A stretch of 64,000 nucleotides of DNA from Candidula unifasciata (GCA_905116865.2 CAJHNH020008543.1:854606-918605), one strand, 5' to 3'. Shown: positions 1 through 14,700, numbered from the stretch's first letter. Made by a program: numbers and translations. The notes: a model not told the origin generated them from the sequence alone.

Positions 1-168
1 CAGATTGACCCAGCCTGAATGGTACCAGGATGTATGTCCTAGCGAAGTAAAGACAACCGCTGTATTGCTGACTACATTACCCACCTAGTGCCAATTGGTC
101 TGTAAAAATATGGGTGCTCTTCCCATATGCCCGATGCGCCTAAAGGTGTGAAAAGGGATCTTTGCTTG
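1..168 (+). repeat. SINE family A, 3' part
   Basis: This copy is cut by the window edge. It carries the family body: GACCCAGCCT, then AAGTAAAGA, then a CTGACTACATTACCCA block, GGTCTGTAAAAATATGGG, CCCGATGCGCC and the end GTGAAAAGGGATCTTTG. The same words recur in about 17 other copies in the window. Confidence 0.85.
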
Positions 169-1183
169 CCAAAGAACCATTTTATGCCAGCAACACATTA
201 GGTATACAATGCTAGCCTCATATGTTTATAGACCAATTAGAACTTAGTTTGTGGTATGGTCAACATCTGGCTGTTCTAGAGTTTTTCTGATATTATCTTT
301 CCATCTTGTCTATCTCATGCTGTGCGTCTATCTCATGCTCTTTTTTTGTATGCCTTGTATGGTATGGAATCACAAGGCATTCTCTCTAAATGGGCAATTA
401 ATTTGATTTACTGTCATTGTATATCATTTATAAATGGTTCTATGCTGATTTTGTTTTCTAACGACCTCATTGCTGATTTGATCTCTTCTGATCACTCCTG
501 CACCCATTCTCAGACATCTCACTTCCATGGTTTTCTTTATAGTTTGTTGAGAGTGACCATGTCTGGCACTGGTAGCATAGGTGGGAATGAATTTGCTTTA
601 TATCAAAGGTTTCTTTGTACTGATCATGATTGTCTTATGCTGCAAAAGCATTTGATCTAAAAATAAATATATAATAAAATATAATCTAACATATCTTGAT
701 GAACATAGAGTTGGGTGTTACATGTTACATATACAGGTAACATTGCAAATTATGTTTTCTATAGCGGGAAAAGTATTATTACTAAGTTAATAATTACACC
801 ACATTCTTTGCGCTGATTGTTATTTTATGCTAGACAATCATGCTGAATTTCATATTTAATTGTTTTCAGAAAATGCACAAGCCAGGATATATTTTTGAAA
901 TCAGTGACTGCAGTAGAAACAAAAAATTTAAAAGGCAAAAGAATATGGCTTTCTCAAAATAACAAGGGAACTTCACAAATGTGCCCAAATAAATTAACAA
1001 GCTGAAGGTGAACTACTACAGGGAGCCTCAGAAAAAATAATTACAAAAAAAATGAACACTGGGATATCATAAACAGCTAATTCTAAGCATGTGGCTGACA
1101 AACTAGCAAACGCGGACTTCCAGTGACAAAGTTTTCTCAGCACATGAGGTCTCCATGTTGTGGTTAAATACTGTCGAGTTCTC
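169..1183 (-). other. unc-104: 3' UTR and downstream flank of unc-104
   Basis: This stretch follows the TGA stop of the kinesin on the minus strand. It is AT-rich and has no second gene. A minus-strand ATTAAA at 855-860 is the best poly(A)-signal candidate, but it is weak. The open frame at 322-660 on the plus strand has no recognisable domain and AT-rich codon use, so I do not call it a gene. Confidence 0.4.
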
Positions 1184-1223
1184 TCAGATTTTCATTGGTT
1201 CCTTTCTGCGAGATAACTTTGAC
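1184..1223 (-). CDS. unc-104: unc-104 exon 36 (terminal coding exon)
   Basis: The acceptor TTTACAG is followed by GTCAAAG. Joined to the AG of exon 35 it reads [13 protein letters not shown] and then TGA at 1184-1186. Human KIF1A ends in a similar RSKLSRRR tail, which supports the call. The exon is 40 bp, and a 4 kb intron separates it from exon 35. Confidence 0.9.
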
Positions 1224-2696
1224 CTGTAAACGTGAAACAAATATTCTATTAACACTTAGGCCATGAAAAATTTGTCAGAAATATAGTAGTCAAATCTGTA
1301 GAAAGCTGCCTATGGTATTTAATGAACTAGAAAATGTTACCGCAATAAAAGCATCAATATATATTAACTATTAAAAAAAAAAAAAAAAAGTAAAGATCCC
1401 TTTTCACGCCTTTCGGCGCATCGGGCATATGGGCAGAGCGTCCCATATTTTTACAGACCATCAGCACTGTGGGTAATGTGGTCACCAGGACAGCCCATCC
1501 TGGTACCCATTTGAGGCTGGGTCGACCTGCGACGTCTCCATACCACGACAAATATCCATGCAGCCTGCAGTGGGTTTCGATCGCGGTACGCTGGCTCACG
1601 AGTCGGACTCGCAACGCCTTAGCCACGGACGCCGCCATATTAACTATAGTACATAACAAAAATCAACTGCCAATATATTTCTTTGAAAAACTACATGGAC
1701 ATGCTAGATCTTTGTGCCTTTGTTTGAATCACTGATGTAGACACTGAGGGTCAACACTGAATCACTGATGTAGACACTTAGGGTCAACACTGAATCACTG
1801 ATGTAGACACTTAGGGTCAACACTGAATCACTGATGTAGACACTGAGGGTGAACACTAAATCATTGATGTAGATACTGAGGGTGAACACTAAATCTTTGA
1901 TGAAGACACTGAGGGTGAACACTGAATCACTGATGTAGACACTGAGGGTGAACACTAAATCACTGATGTAGTCACTGAGGGTGAACACTGAATCATTGAT
2001 GTAGACACTGAGGGTGAACACTGAATCATTGATGTAGACACTGAGGGTGAACACTGAATCATTGATGTAGACACTGAGGGTGAATACTAAATCACTGATG
2101 TAGACACTGAGGGTGAATACTGAATCACTGATGTAGACACTGAGGGTGAATACTAAATCACTGATGTAGACACTGAGGGTGAAAACTGAATCACTGATGT
2201 AGACACTGAGGGTGAATACTGAATCACTGATGTAGACACTGAGGGTGAACACTGAATCACTGATGTAGACACTGAGGGTGAACACTGAATCATTGATGTA
2301 GACACTGAGGGTGAACACTAAATCATTGATGTAGATACTGAGGGTGAATACTGAATCACTGATGTAGACACTGAGGGTGAACACTAAATCACTGATGTAG
2401 ACACTGAGGGTGAATACTGAATCACTGATGTAGACACTGAGGGTGAATACTGAATCACTGATGTAGACACTGAGGGTGAATACTGAATCACTGATGTAGA
2501 CACTGAGGGTGAATACTGAATCACTGATGTAGACACTGAGGGTCAACAAAGAAGACAAAAGCCACAGCTGATTACACATCATTAACTGTGTGACAGAAAT
2601 GAAAATTTGGTATCACCACAGGGTTCAAATCAGGATCACAAGTTTACCCATGTTGATTCTGAGGCTAAATTTTGGAAACATAAAAAAAAAAAACCA

Positions 2697-2751
<55 letters not shown>

Positions 2752-5700
2752 TTTCCAACAAGGATGTCATAAAAGGAGGCAACCAATTGGAAATTTTCCT
2801 TTTAATCTGAGTACATCTGCCTAAGAGGCAAGGAACCTATAGTCTGTAAAATGGATGTGCACATAAAACTCAAATTCTAGAACAAGACCAGAAGTGGATG
2901 AACAACCAGAACTTTCTGCCAAAGTTTATATTCGGTGAATGCTGAGAGGAAGAAGAGAATAAGTCAGTGCAAATTTCTGCCATTCTTATCTCACACTTTT
3001 TACACATTATTTGATTATGACATCTACTTAAGCATCCCAAGTAAATAATTAATAAAAACACATGGACAGTATTAAAAAAAAAAAACTTATTCCCAAATTA
3101 TTTTTAATGCAAACAAAAGAAATATACTGACAAAGTAGACACAACTACTAAGAAAACCAGATTTCTTCAGATTACTCTGACCAAATATAAACAACACATA
3201 AAGCACCGACTGAGATTCAAGGGCAAGAACTACTCAGACATGCTTTATCAACTAATCCCGGAATTATGCCTCTTTTCATTTTCTTGGAATCAAACAGACA
3301 ATGTCTGCATGGGCAGTTTTTTTTCCATAAGAACTTCACTGTCTTTTTCAATTCCCACAGAACTCTGTAGAGTTTGATATCTGGGTTGTTTTATCTGTCC
3401 ACAGAATAGACTTTTCCCTGTATATTTAGTTGACTGTTATATACCAAGAAATAAATGGAGAGAAGTTATCCAAAGAAAGTGCAACAATAAAATTTTCCAG
3501 CTGCATTTTACCCCCCAAAAAATATCTAATATGTTCGTTCAGAAAATTATCTGTTACAGATTTATTTAGTATGTGCCAGATAAGACAAAGTTAAGTTACT
3601 ATTTCTCAGATTAGGACACAAAAACTAATTGCTCACAAGAATGCAAAATTCAAGAAAGTCATACAGCAGCAGAAGGGAATCATTTTCTGTCAAAGGCCAT
3701 TTGTATATTCATAACACCATTTGCAAGCCATGCAAAACTATTACCTTAAAATTAGCTTTCTACGTTTGGTCAGAAATTTAGTTAGTTAGTTAGTTGGGTT
3801 ATCCTCATTGCACTCCGGACATGTCCATAGGTGCTCAGATCCTCCCCTCAGTATGAACCCCAACGTCCGATGGCTAATAGTACCAGTTCTATGTTGATTA
3901 ACAAGTCTTCTGGCGTAGCTGGTGTGCGTCTCGTTTTTTGCTGTGCCGATCTTAATTCCCAAGTCTGCCATTCTGGCGAGTGATGTGGATTCACTGCCAC
4001 CAAAGTCGTCTATCCTTCCCATTTCTCTGAGGGCATTGATAATATCAGCATGATCCATAGGCTGACCGTCGGTAGTTATAGCGGATCCAGCCAACCTGTC
4101 AGCTCTTTCATTTCCATCGACGCCTGCGTATCCCGGAACAAAAATAAAAGGTGACTCCACGGACAGTGGACTTCTGTAATGATTCAAGCCATTGTCTTCG
4201 CACTGAACCTGCCTGAACCCTCCGGATCATACTCATTGAATCACTGAGTATACACACGCGGGTGTATTTTTTGTGTTTCAAGCCAGGCAAGCGCTTGTGT
4301 CACTGCCATCACCTCCATCGTCATGCTGCTGGTTGTCATGGAGAAGGCGCCGTTGGCTTCTTTGACTGTTCTGCCCGCTGAGCGTGCTGTAAATGCCCAT
4401 GCGCTTCTTCTTTGGCGTATAACGGATCCGTCTGTATAGATTATTGCATCTGCTTCGTCTGAATTTTCACCGATGAGAGCGTTGACCTCTGCATTAACAG
4501 CAACAGGATTCTCTTCTCTACATCGCCTGTTGAGTGTGACAATACAGGAAAATGTACAAATAAACGCCTGAGGCACAGGTATCCATTCTGCACCAGGTAT
4601 GATGTTTGGTTAGGCTGCCATATTTGCCTATAACATCTTCTGCCCGACCTAGCCACGATTTCCCCCTCTTCAGTCTGTCGCCCTTTTCACTAAAAAGCGC
4701 TTGATGCAGTGTGTGTTTCTTATCAGCACATATTTTGAGATATGTCCGAGCCCTCCACATCCTGATCCTTTGGTTCATTGTTGGAAAGTCAAGTAGATAC
4801 CTCATTGCTCCACAGGATGTGTCTCTAGTACATCCCAAAATAATGCGCATGGCTTCATTTTGCACCTTTTCGAGTCGTTCAATCTGGGTAGCACTGACAG
4901 TGAGGATGGCCAGAGCGTATTCAATGGGGAAAAGGACCAGACCGTAGAATAGAAGTATTAGTAGTCTTTGCTCAATGTTGGAAGCAGCCATAATCCTCAT
5001 TGCAGATAGACCTTTGCGTGCTTTTGTTATCACATGGTCAACGTGTTCCCTGAATGACAAGCTGCGATCGAACCTCACCCCGAGAAACGTCATAACGTTG
5101 GTCAGAAATGTAAGTGTGGTTGCCTTGCAGGGCTTGATCAAATAATCATATGCAGCCTCCAGGCTGTATATTCCCTCACCCTATTCTCCATAGTGTATAC
5201 ATGTATGCAAGCACCACAAACTACAAAACATAAACTACATCATTGTGTACTGAAATACTCAGTGGAGTTTACCTGATCTGCCCAGCCAAGAGAGGGTTTA
5301 CAGCATACAACCAGTCATGGAAATCTTTGTCATCGACCGTCTGCAGGAGGAAGCAGCGATGTCTGGTCATCACAGAAAATGCATTCTGGGTCTGAGAGTA
5401 TAAGAGTAAACAATGTAAACATGCTTCAGACATATTTTCACTGCAAACAGCCAAACAGACATACCAATTTTGTTGACAGATTTTTGTTTGTTTCATGTCA
5501 TGGTTTTTAACTGTTGAACAGTTCAGACAGAAGAAAGGAAATGTCTACCTTAAATTCTAAATGTAACAGGAAGAACATGATATGATGATATCAGGAAACT
5601 AGTGAGACAATATTAATAAAATAGACATAACACCAACAGATGTCGATAAACAGGAGGACTTCAATGAGCTGCTCTTTGCCGACGATCAATGCATTTTTCA

Positions 5701-8700
5701 CAGTGATAGTAAACAGCTGCAAGACCACATAAACCTACTACACGACAGTTGCCTCAAGCTCAATACTGAAAAGACAGAAGTCATGAGCATAAGTAGAGAG
5801 CAAGAGACCATCAACATAAAGATTCTAGATCACAGCCTAAAACAAGTGCAAGAATTTATATACTTGGGAAGTATCTTTACATTCAATGGTAAAATAGACA
5901 GAGAGATCGAAGCAAGAATCCAACAAGCCAACAATGTCGCATACCAGCTTGCCCCAATTTTAAAACACCCTGCTGTCCCAGCTGAGATAAAAAGACAAAT
6001 TATAAATACAATCTTTATACTGACATTAGGTTATCAATGTCAGACTTGGGCATTAACATAAGAACACGAGAGAAGACTAACCACCTGTGAAATGAGATGT
6101 TTGAGAATGGCTGCGAATAAAACCAGAAGAGATCGAGTGAGAAACGATGTGATTACAAGAACTATTGGAACCATACCCATCGTTAAATTTATTGAGAAGC
6201 AAAGAATGAAATGGTTTGGTCACCTAGTGAGAATGGAACCAACGATGCCAGCATCAACAGCATACAACATGAAAATCGAAACACCAAGAGGCAGGGGAAG
6301 ACCAAGAAGAAGATGGATTAAAGGAGTCACGGACAACTTGAAACTTCATAACATCACGGCATATGAAGCGACTGAGCGCGCCCTAGCTCGGTTGCCGATC
6401 ATCTGATAGACTGCGACGCCTAGCGGCACAAGCAGATTTTGACAAAAGAAGAAAGAAAGAAGTGAGACCGAACCAGTGCTGAACTACATAAAAAGACAAC
6501 AGATCAAATGGTTTGGGCATGGGACAAGATGACCACAAGATAGTGCATCCTACAGAGCTCAGTCACTTAGAGACTATGGAAAAAGGACTAGAGGTCAGCC
6601 ATGCAAGAAATGGATAGATGGAATATTCAAGGCCATGAATACAAAGCAAGGCTCGCACCATACGCCTCTGTCATCATCATCATCAAAATCATCATCATCA
6701 TCAACTTCTAGATTTTGCAGAATATTCCCCTTATCACAATATTTTGAACTGAATGAATGAATGAATAAATAAATAAAGAATAGATGTAACTGCAATTGGG
6801 GCATTCACTGTTTCCTTCTTCATTACCAGTAAGAGTTTTCACATTGATGGTGCCAGGTGCCAACCTGATTAAAAATCAGCCATCTTTTGTTAACACCTTT
6901 TGGAAAGATGTTTTATCCATCATCTTTTTTCCTGCCTCATGTATTTTTGTTTCCAAGATTTCTTTAATGTCTAGAGTCTACTGTCAACAATTAGGCCACA
7001 ACTACATACCTTGAGCACAGCCTGCTGATCTTCTGAGTATTCAATGTTGGATGTGGCCAGGTTGATTATGCCTCTGACAACCGGATCCTTCTCACTGTTG
7101 TAGACATACACATATGGTCGGCGTACAATCTGGCATGTTAGACAGAAAAAGACAGATCATGAACTGTGTAAATCGATCATATAGAACAACATTTAAAAAC
7201 AAATAATAATATGTAGACATTTTATTTAATGAAAGCAATGCAGAAAACTGGTCAGTAGGATTATGGGATTGCATTACAGCTGTGGCTACAGTTACTACAC
7301 TGAGCTTTCTCAGGAGACACCACATATCCATGTAACAACTATGTATCCTATTCATTTGCCCAGATCTACCTTCCTCTCTTGTGTATTTCAGCATTAGGTC
7401 GCATGTTTACTGGTACGGATGATTATGCCTCTCCATATATCTCTAACAGCGGAGGATAAATATTTATAGATGTCACGTTCCAGTTTCTCTCTTCTTATTA
7501 AGTGACCCCTCAAAAATACTTACTGCCTGCTTCCGATGTTTTTGATAAGTTATCTTTATGCTTTCCTTATACTTACCACAAATTTCTTGATCCAGCCATT
7601 ATTGAAATCATCAAAAAAGTTGAGATAGCCTCTTCTGGACACGACTGGACTAGCTCTGATTTCCTCAATATCAGGAACAAACATAGGAGTGTCCAGGTTG
7701 ATGGCTTTGATTGGCAGGGACAGCTTGCGGTCTGCAGATTCCGTTGAAGGGGATGGGGTCGAAGCCAGCAAACTGTCACATGACTTGCTCACTTGAATGG
7801 GGACTGATCTATAGAAGAGATGATAAATATATGTTTGAGAATGCAAACTTGTGTGAAAATTATAATTTTCTGTTCTCTCAGTTAGATAATAGACATATCC
7901 AGTTAGATTACACACTCCAAAAAACTAGTCTATGGGATTTGTCTAAAATGTATTCTTAGAAATTTATCGTAATGATTTTTCACTCACTTTCCACATCCAC
8001 ATAAGAGATTTAAAGATTCTATAAACAATCTACAAATATAAAGTCAGTGTCTGAGGGATAATGGTTATTGAAACTAAGAACCTTTAAACTGGTAGACAAA
8101 TGAAACAAAGAACATTTAAATTGGTAGATAATTGAAACTGAAAGCATTTAAACTGGTAAACGATTGAAACTGAGAACATTTAAACTGATAAACAATTGAA
8201 ACTGAGAACATTTAAACTGGTAGACAATTGAAACAAAGAACATTTAAATTGGTAGACAATTGAAACTGAAAGCATTTAAACTGGTAAACGATTGAAACAG
8301 AACATTTAAACTGATAAACAATTGAAACTGAGAACATTTAAACTGATAAACAATTGAAACTGAGAACATTTAAACTGGCAGGCAATTGAAACTGAGAACA
8401 TTTAAACTGACAGGCAATTGAAACTGAGAAAATGTAGACTGGCAGGCAATTGAAACTGAGAACATTTAAACTGGTAAACAATTGAAACTGAGAACATTTA
8501 AACTGGTAAACGATTGAAACTGAGAACATTTAAACTGATAAACAATTGAAACTGAGAACATTTAAACTGGTAGACAATTGAAACAAAGAACATTTAAATT
8601 GGTAGACAATTGAAACTGAAAGCATTTAAACTGGTAAACGATTGAAACTGAGAACATTTAAACTGATAAACAATTGAAACTGAGAACATTTAAACTGATA

Positions 8701-11700
8701 AACAATTGAAACTGAGAACATTTAAACTGGCAGGCAATTGAAACTGAGAACATTTAAACTGACAGGCAATTGAAACTGAGAAAATGTAGACTGGCAGGCA
8801 ATTGAAACTGAGAACATTTAAACTGGTAAACAATTGAAACTGAGAACATTTAAACTGGTAAACAATTGAAACTGAGAACATTTAGACTGTCATGCAATTG
8901 AAACTGAGAACATTTTGACTGGTAGATTGTTATGTCTAGTGAATAAAACAAGAACAGTGAAACAAGAACAGTAAAATATGAATAGCAAAACAAGAACAGT
9001 AAAAACAAGAACAGTAAAAACAAGAACAGTGAAACAAGAAAAATGAAACAAGAACAGTAAAATAAGTACACTAAAATAAGAACAATGTAACTAGAACAGT
9101 AAAACAACACTAAAACAAAAACATTGAAACAAGAACAGTTAATCAAGAAAAGTGAAACAAGAACAGTAAAACAAAAAACAGTAAAACAAGAGCAGTGAAA
9201 CAAGAAAAGTGAAACAAGAACTGTAAAAACAAGAATAGTAAAAATAATAACAGTAAAACAAGAACAGTGAAACACGATGACAACTGACTTGATGAGATCA
9301 GAAGCCTGTGAACTGGTGATGCTGGAACCCATAGAGTCAGAACTACCTTCCCCTTCATCAGACGTGACTGTTGTTGTGGAGCTGAGCATGGAGTCCGCCT
9401 GCTGCGATAGCAACAAGAACCATCATATTCGTCATTCTACAGGTTTCTGGCAATTTCATGCAATATTTTATCTTTTTTCTTTCTTCTGTTAACTTGATCT
9501 TGAACATTTAGAATAAATACACATGCTATCTGGTTTGTATCTCTGTGCTAAATGTTTCTCTTGTGCCCATGGATTGATGGGATCATAATCACCAAGAAGC
9601 AGGTCCTTTACGGAACATCTCTCTAGTCATGGCATGACCCGGAAATCTCTCTTCCTGTAGCCAATTCTCCAGCCCTATGTGCTTTCATAGCCGATGCATC
9701 TTTAATGTCTTGTATCCACTTCCACAGAGGTCTGCCTCTGCCCTGTTTTCCAGAAACTGTGCCCTCTATAACCATTCTCTTATGTCACTATGACATTTAT
9801 CATAACCAAAACTAAAATATCTCAGCTTTATAAACAGGATGCTGTTTATGAGTCAATTCTTCTCAATGCTGAGATCATGCAGGATGTCAGTGTTTTTCTT
9901 CTTCTTGGTCCAGGGTATTCAAAGACTTGTTTTCTGTAGCATTTCAGTTTAAAAGCTTATTTTTTCTTCTTCTTCATTGATTGAGTAAAGTCCAAAACTC
10001 ACATACATCAATTGCCACAAGAAAGATACAAGATCTCACAATTTTTACTTTAACTCGCAGGTGCTTTGTCACAGGTTCTTCCTGCTGCTGTGGCGGAAAG
10101 TAAACTTTTTTCATTCATGTATGTAAATACTTCTTTCTGTATTTTCATTTTTGAGTGTGTTAGTTACTGTGTTTATTTACAGAGTAGCTATGATATTTGT
10201 ACCTTTCTATGCTTCAGATTTCTACACTGCATTCTGTTCAAGACCAGATACGTCTTTCATTTTCAACATTTACTTGAGATTTTGTTTTGTGGGTTTTATG
10301 ATTCTGAGAGGTTTCCGTGGTGAAGTGGTAATGCCTATTGCCTTGCAGTCTGAAGGATGCTGTTTCATTTAACAGACATGTCATTCATTTTCACAAATAA
10401 TTTTAGTGAGATTCCTGGGGACAGTTGCTGGAGCCATGGAGTTTGTATTTTGTAGAGCATTCTTGGCAGGCAGCCAATCAATCTGTTGAGACAGACCAAG
10501 CAATATGGGATAACTGGGGGGCAATGAAGCTGTTCCTCTCAATTTTAGCTTTAAGTTGATAATTTTGAAATGTTTCCACAGATGTAGCCTAAATGTGTCA
10601 GTTTTTCTGCAAGTGACATTGAGGACATTCTGTGTATTTTGCGTTGGCACAGGAGTGGAGCAACTGTGGGGTGACCCATTTGCTATAAAGCTGAAACTAA
10701 GATTACCAAGCCTAAATGGAACATTCAGCCAATGAATTATCAAAGTATGCAAACAGGCCTCCTAAATTTTATCTGTGAGATATATTAAAACAGTGAAACA
10801 ATGGCGTTTTAAGGTAATGAAGTAGTGACATATTGAAGTAGTGAGATAATAAAGTAGTCAGATAGTAAAGTAGTCAGATAGTAAATTAGTGAGATAATGA
10901 AGTAGTGATTATCAAGCAGCAGGGACATTAATAGTGAGATTATCAAGTAGTGAGATTTAGAATAGTCAGATATTGAAAGAGAGATGTTCAGTTAGTGACA
11001 TTGAAGTGGGGAGGTTTAAGAAATCAGTTGATTAACAAACCTGGACTGGTGCAGGCTTTAAGGGTAGTCTCCCCTGCAACATGTAGCACAAACATTTGGC
11101 AACAAGTTCCTTTTCGGCATCTCCTTCGGTCTTAAATTCAAAGCTGACCCGATGGTTTGACATCTGGTCAGTCTTCTCCTTGACATCAACATCTTTAGGG
11201 TTTTCATCTGATTTTGGATCAGTTTTCTCAGTGCTCTTAAGACCCTGGCTCTGGATAATGTGAAGTCACATGAAAATCAAAGGTCACAGAAAGGGCGAAT
11301 GTCAACAGAATTAATAAACAGTATGCAGACTAGCTCTAGTTCATCTAGTCATCTCCTTGTGGGATGCAATTGTTCGTTATTTTGAAGCTCCACCCTGGCT
11401 CTTGCCAGGGGCCGCAATATAGCCAGGCCATAAATAAGGTCTAATGGCTGAACCCGGTTTCTTGGATCTCTCCCCCGGGTGATCCTCATCCACATGGTGG
11501 CACTTTGTGTCATCGGGTGTTTATCGCTTGTGTGATTTCCTAGTGGGGTAAAATGTATTACTACTACTACCAACTATAGGTCGACCCTGCCTTCAATGAG
11601 TACCAGGTAAAGTCCAGGGAAGTAAAGATGGCTGGCATGATTTTGACCACATCCCCCATTGAGGGCCGGTTGGTGAAAATAAATAATAATCTAGCCCCAT

Positions 11701-14700
11701 TTTCCGAATGGGCCACTGGGGTAAAAAGAGACCTTAACTAGTGACCACATTGTACCTGGGTAAGCAAATAAAGGTAGCACTGCAACTTGCATATATCTAG
11801 TAAGAATCTAGTGAGGAAACTGTCTTTTTGTTTGTTTTTGTGTGTTTAAATTCCATTAAAAAAACTAACTGAAAAATTCAACCACTGAGGAGCAAGTCTT
11901 CCCAGGTTGAGATGAAAGACAGAAGGAAAAAAAACTTCAGACTAGCAGGATTATTTTCCCTGAACAGTAAGCTCTTGAGTGGACTCATTGAAGAAATGCC
12001 AGATTTTTTCAACACCTTTGTGAATTGTCTTGGAATGAAGGGTGGCAATAAAGGTAACTAACTTATGACATGACATAGTTTGTTCTGACTGGTACAGAGC
12101 CCAGTCTGGGGAACACAGGAAAGACTGGAATGTGATGAAACCTTCTGAAGACCTCAAATTTTGCATGCTACAAAACTGCAAGCAAGTCTCAGAAAATGTC
12201 AAGATGATGGTAGACAATCATCACCTACAACTTGCAAAGTTCATAAGTATGTTGGGAATGAGAGCATCACTTGCTTGCCTCCTAGGACAGGCAACAAATC
12301 TTCAACATTTCCCAATTCCTCAAGCTGTACACGAGCGAACAATCAGTACACTTCTGTCATGCAGGCATTGTTGGTAATGAAAGAGCTGATAGATTGGCAA
12401 GTGCTGCATTAATTGAAGATGGCCGCCCCATGGATCACGCAGACATTGTCATTGCCCTTAGAGAGATAAGACATTCTGAGGATTTTGGAAGCAACGTGTT
12501 CGCATCACTGCTAAGAGTATGACAATTGGGAGTAAAGATCGGCACAGCCAAGCATGAGAAGCACACCGGACGCACACGAAGACTTGTTAACCAACACAGG
12601 ACTGGCACTATTAACCGCATGACGCTGATGAATAAGTTGAGAGGTGAATCTGAGCGCCCCTGAATGTGTCAGGAGTGCTGTGAAGATAATTTAACTCATA
12701 ACTTCAGTCAACGAGATTCACTAATTCTTACAGCTGTACACGAGAGAACAAGCTAATTTAGTACACTTCTGTCAACATTTCCCAATTCCTCAAGTCGTAC
12801 ACAAGGAAACACACTGATTCAGTATAGTCTGTCAACATCTACAATTAGGAAAGTCGTCTAGCTATTTATTGCCTTGTCTTCCTCTTGATCATTTCACATA
12901 AAGTCTGCAAAATGTCATTCAGTTGTCAAGCTTTTTTTCCCGATAACATCTACATTTAATTTCTTTAATCAATTGTGAGTGTTTAATCTGACTCTTAGAT
13001 CATCTAATTCATTTTCCTGTCTACCCATGGTAACCTCCTATCTAATCAAAATTATAAATAACATTCAAGGAGAAAGCAGAAAATCAACAATTATATTTTA
13101 ACTGTTTATTTACCTTGGCCTGCCTGTTGACAATTTCTTTATCCAGCTTGCTTAGTTCAAAAGCTTTGTTCTGCTCTGCTAGCTTCTCCCTAAGCAGAAG
13201 CATATGTCTGGTCCTTTCAACCTAAATATGGAAACAGGAGGATTCAGTGTTTAGAGCTGAAGTACAACTAGTCAAAAACTGGTCCTAAAATCCTATGCAC
13301 TAACTTTGGGAGACATTTCTTAACACAAGCAGACCTTGCTAGTCACACTTACCATCATGTGACTGGCTCAAAAAGCATGCTGAGGAAGGTTAGGACAGGC
13401 ACCCTTCATGCAGAGTGGCAAGCTTCACTGCGAAGAACACGGGTGAGGAGTATTGTATGGATTTATTTTACTAGGAAATGCTGGTGTGTTGGGAAATGAA
13501 CAGGCAGACAGACTGGCTGGCTGTGCACAACTTGGTGGAATACTGATGCATGATAAGGTAGACGTGGTTAGTGCCTTGTAGGAGAGCGTGTACAGTTCGG
13601 AGGAGCAGATGGATCACCACAGTGTGGTGAGATTGATGCAATTGGGGGTGACGAGAGGTTCTGGCAGATGCTCGAGGATCAGAGGAAAGACAAGACAGAC
13701 ATTTAATCAGAATGCTACTGGCACCATTAGTATCAGAACTCTGCACTGGCTACTGAAGATGGGGACAGAGCACTTATGGGAATGCCTCAAGTGCCGTGAT
13801 GTCGGTTCTTGAATCAACTCAACTCACCATCATCCACACACAAGTAACTATTTCTCTAAACTATGTTTTTGTACATTTCAAGTAATGTTACTGAAATACC
13901 TGTCAGTAAACAATGTGAACATTCTACATTTATTCTGATATGCCTAGCACTTCATCATTTATGTGACAATATACATTACTTATGTATAAACTTAACCCTT
14001 TTGCCCCAGAAACCTTTTAGAGCGAAAAATTAACCAACTTGAAAATTTTCAAAGATAAAAATTTGTTTGAAAAAAAAACAAACACACATGCACGCTTGCC
14101 TGCTCACATTGGTCATTTTGTGGTTTTTTTTATATATATATATTTTTTTATTTCTGTTTTTGCTAATACCTAAAGGAAAGTAGTCAAAAACATGAAAGGA
14201 GTGAAGAATTAAATGACTACAATGACTTGGGCATACACAAAAAATAATATGATGACTCACTGTGACCCTATGACCCCAATTATAAAAGGCACGATGTTAT
14301 CATAGCTAAATTCAATTTTCTCACAATAACAACCACCCCCCACCGAATGCTTTTGTAAATAGTAAATATTATCATATCCAGCCCTCTTAAACAGTGTGCA
14401 GGTGCAAACAGAACCAATGTTGTTAACTGGTCATTGCAGTAATGATGGTTTAGCTGCCTGTCTGTGATTGTTTTAATGGATGATGAGGATGCCCTATTAG
14501 CAGCATCTCAGGAGCTAAGGATTAAAAAAAAGTGAATATATGTTAGTAAAGTTTCCAACAAAATAAACATTAGAAATTGTATTATACCTAGTATCAATTA
14601 TTTCCAGTCTCAAGGGTAGACAGTGATAAATAATGGACAGTATGACATGTTGACCAAGAGAAAATTTAAATCAATTACAATTATTTTTTAGAAAATGGAT

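Noticed and set aside
322..660. A 112-codon plus-strand frame
   Set aside because: AT-rich, no recognisable domain, antisense to the 3' flank of the kinesin; chance is enough to explain it.
1704..2582. Long open frame of 292 codons on the minus strand
   Set aside because: It is the 33 bp minisatellite read in a stop-free phase; no domain, no splice or start context.
10066..10752. Small open frames as a possible extra exon or gene
   Set aside because: No similarity to KIF1 proteins and no splice sites in matching phase. The exon 31 to 32 junction is complete without them.
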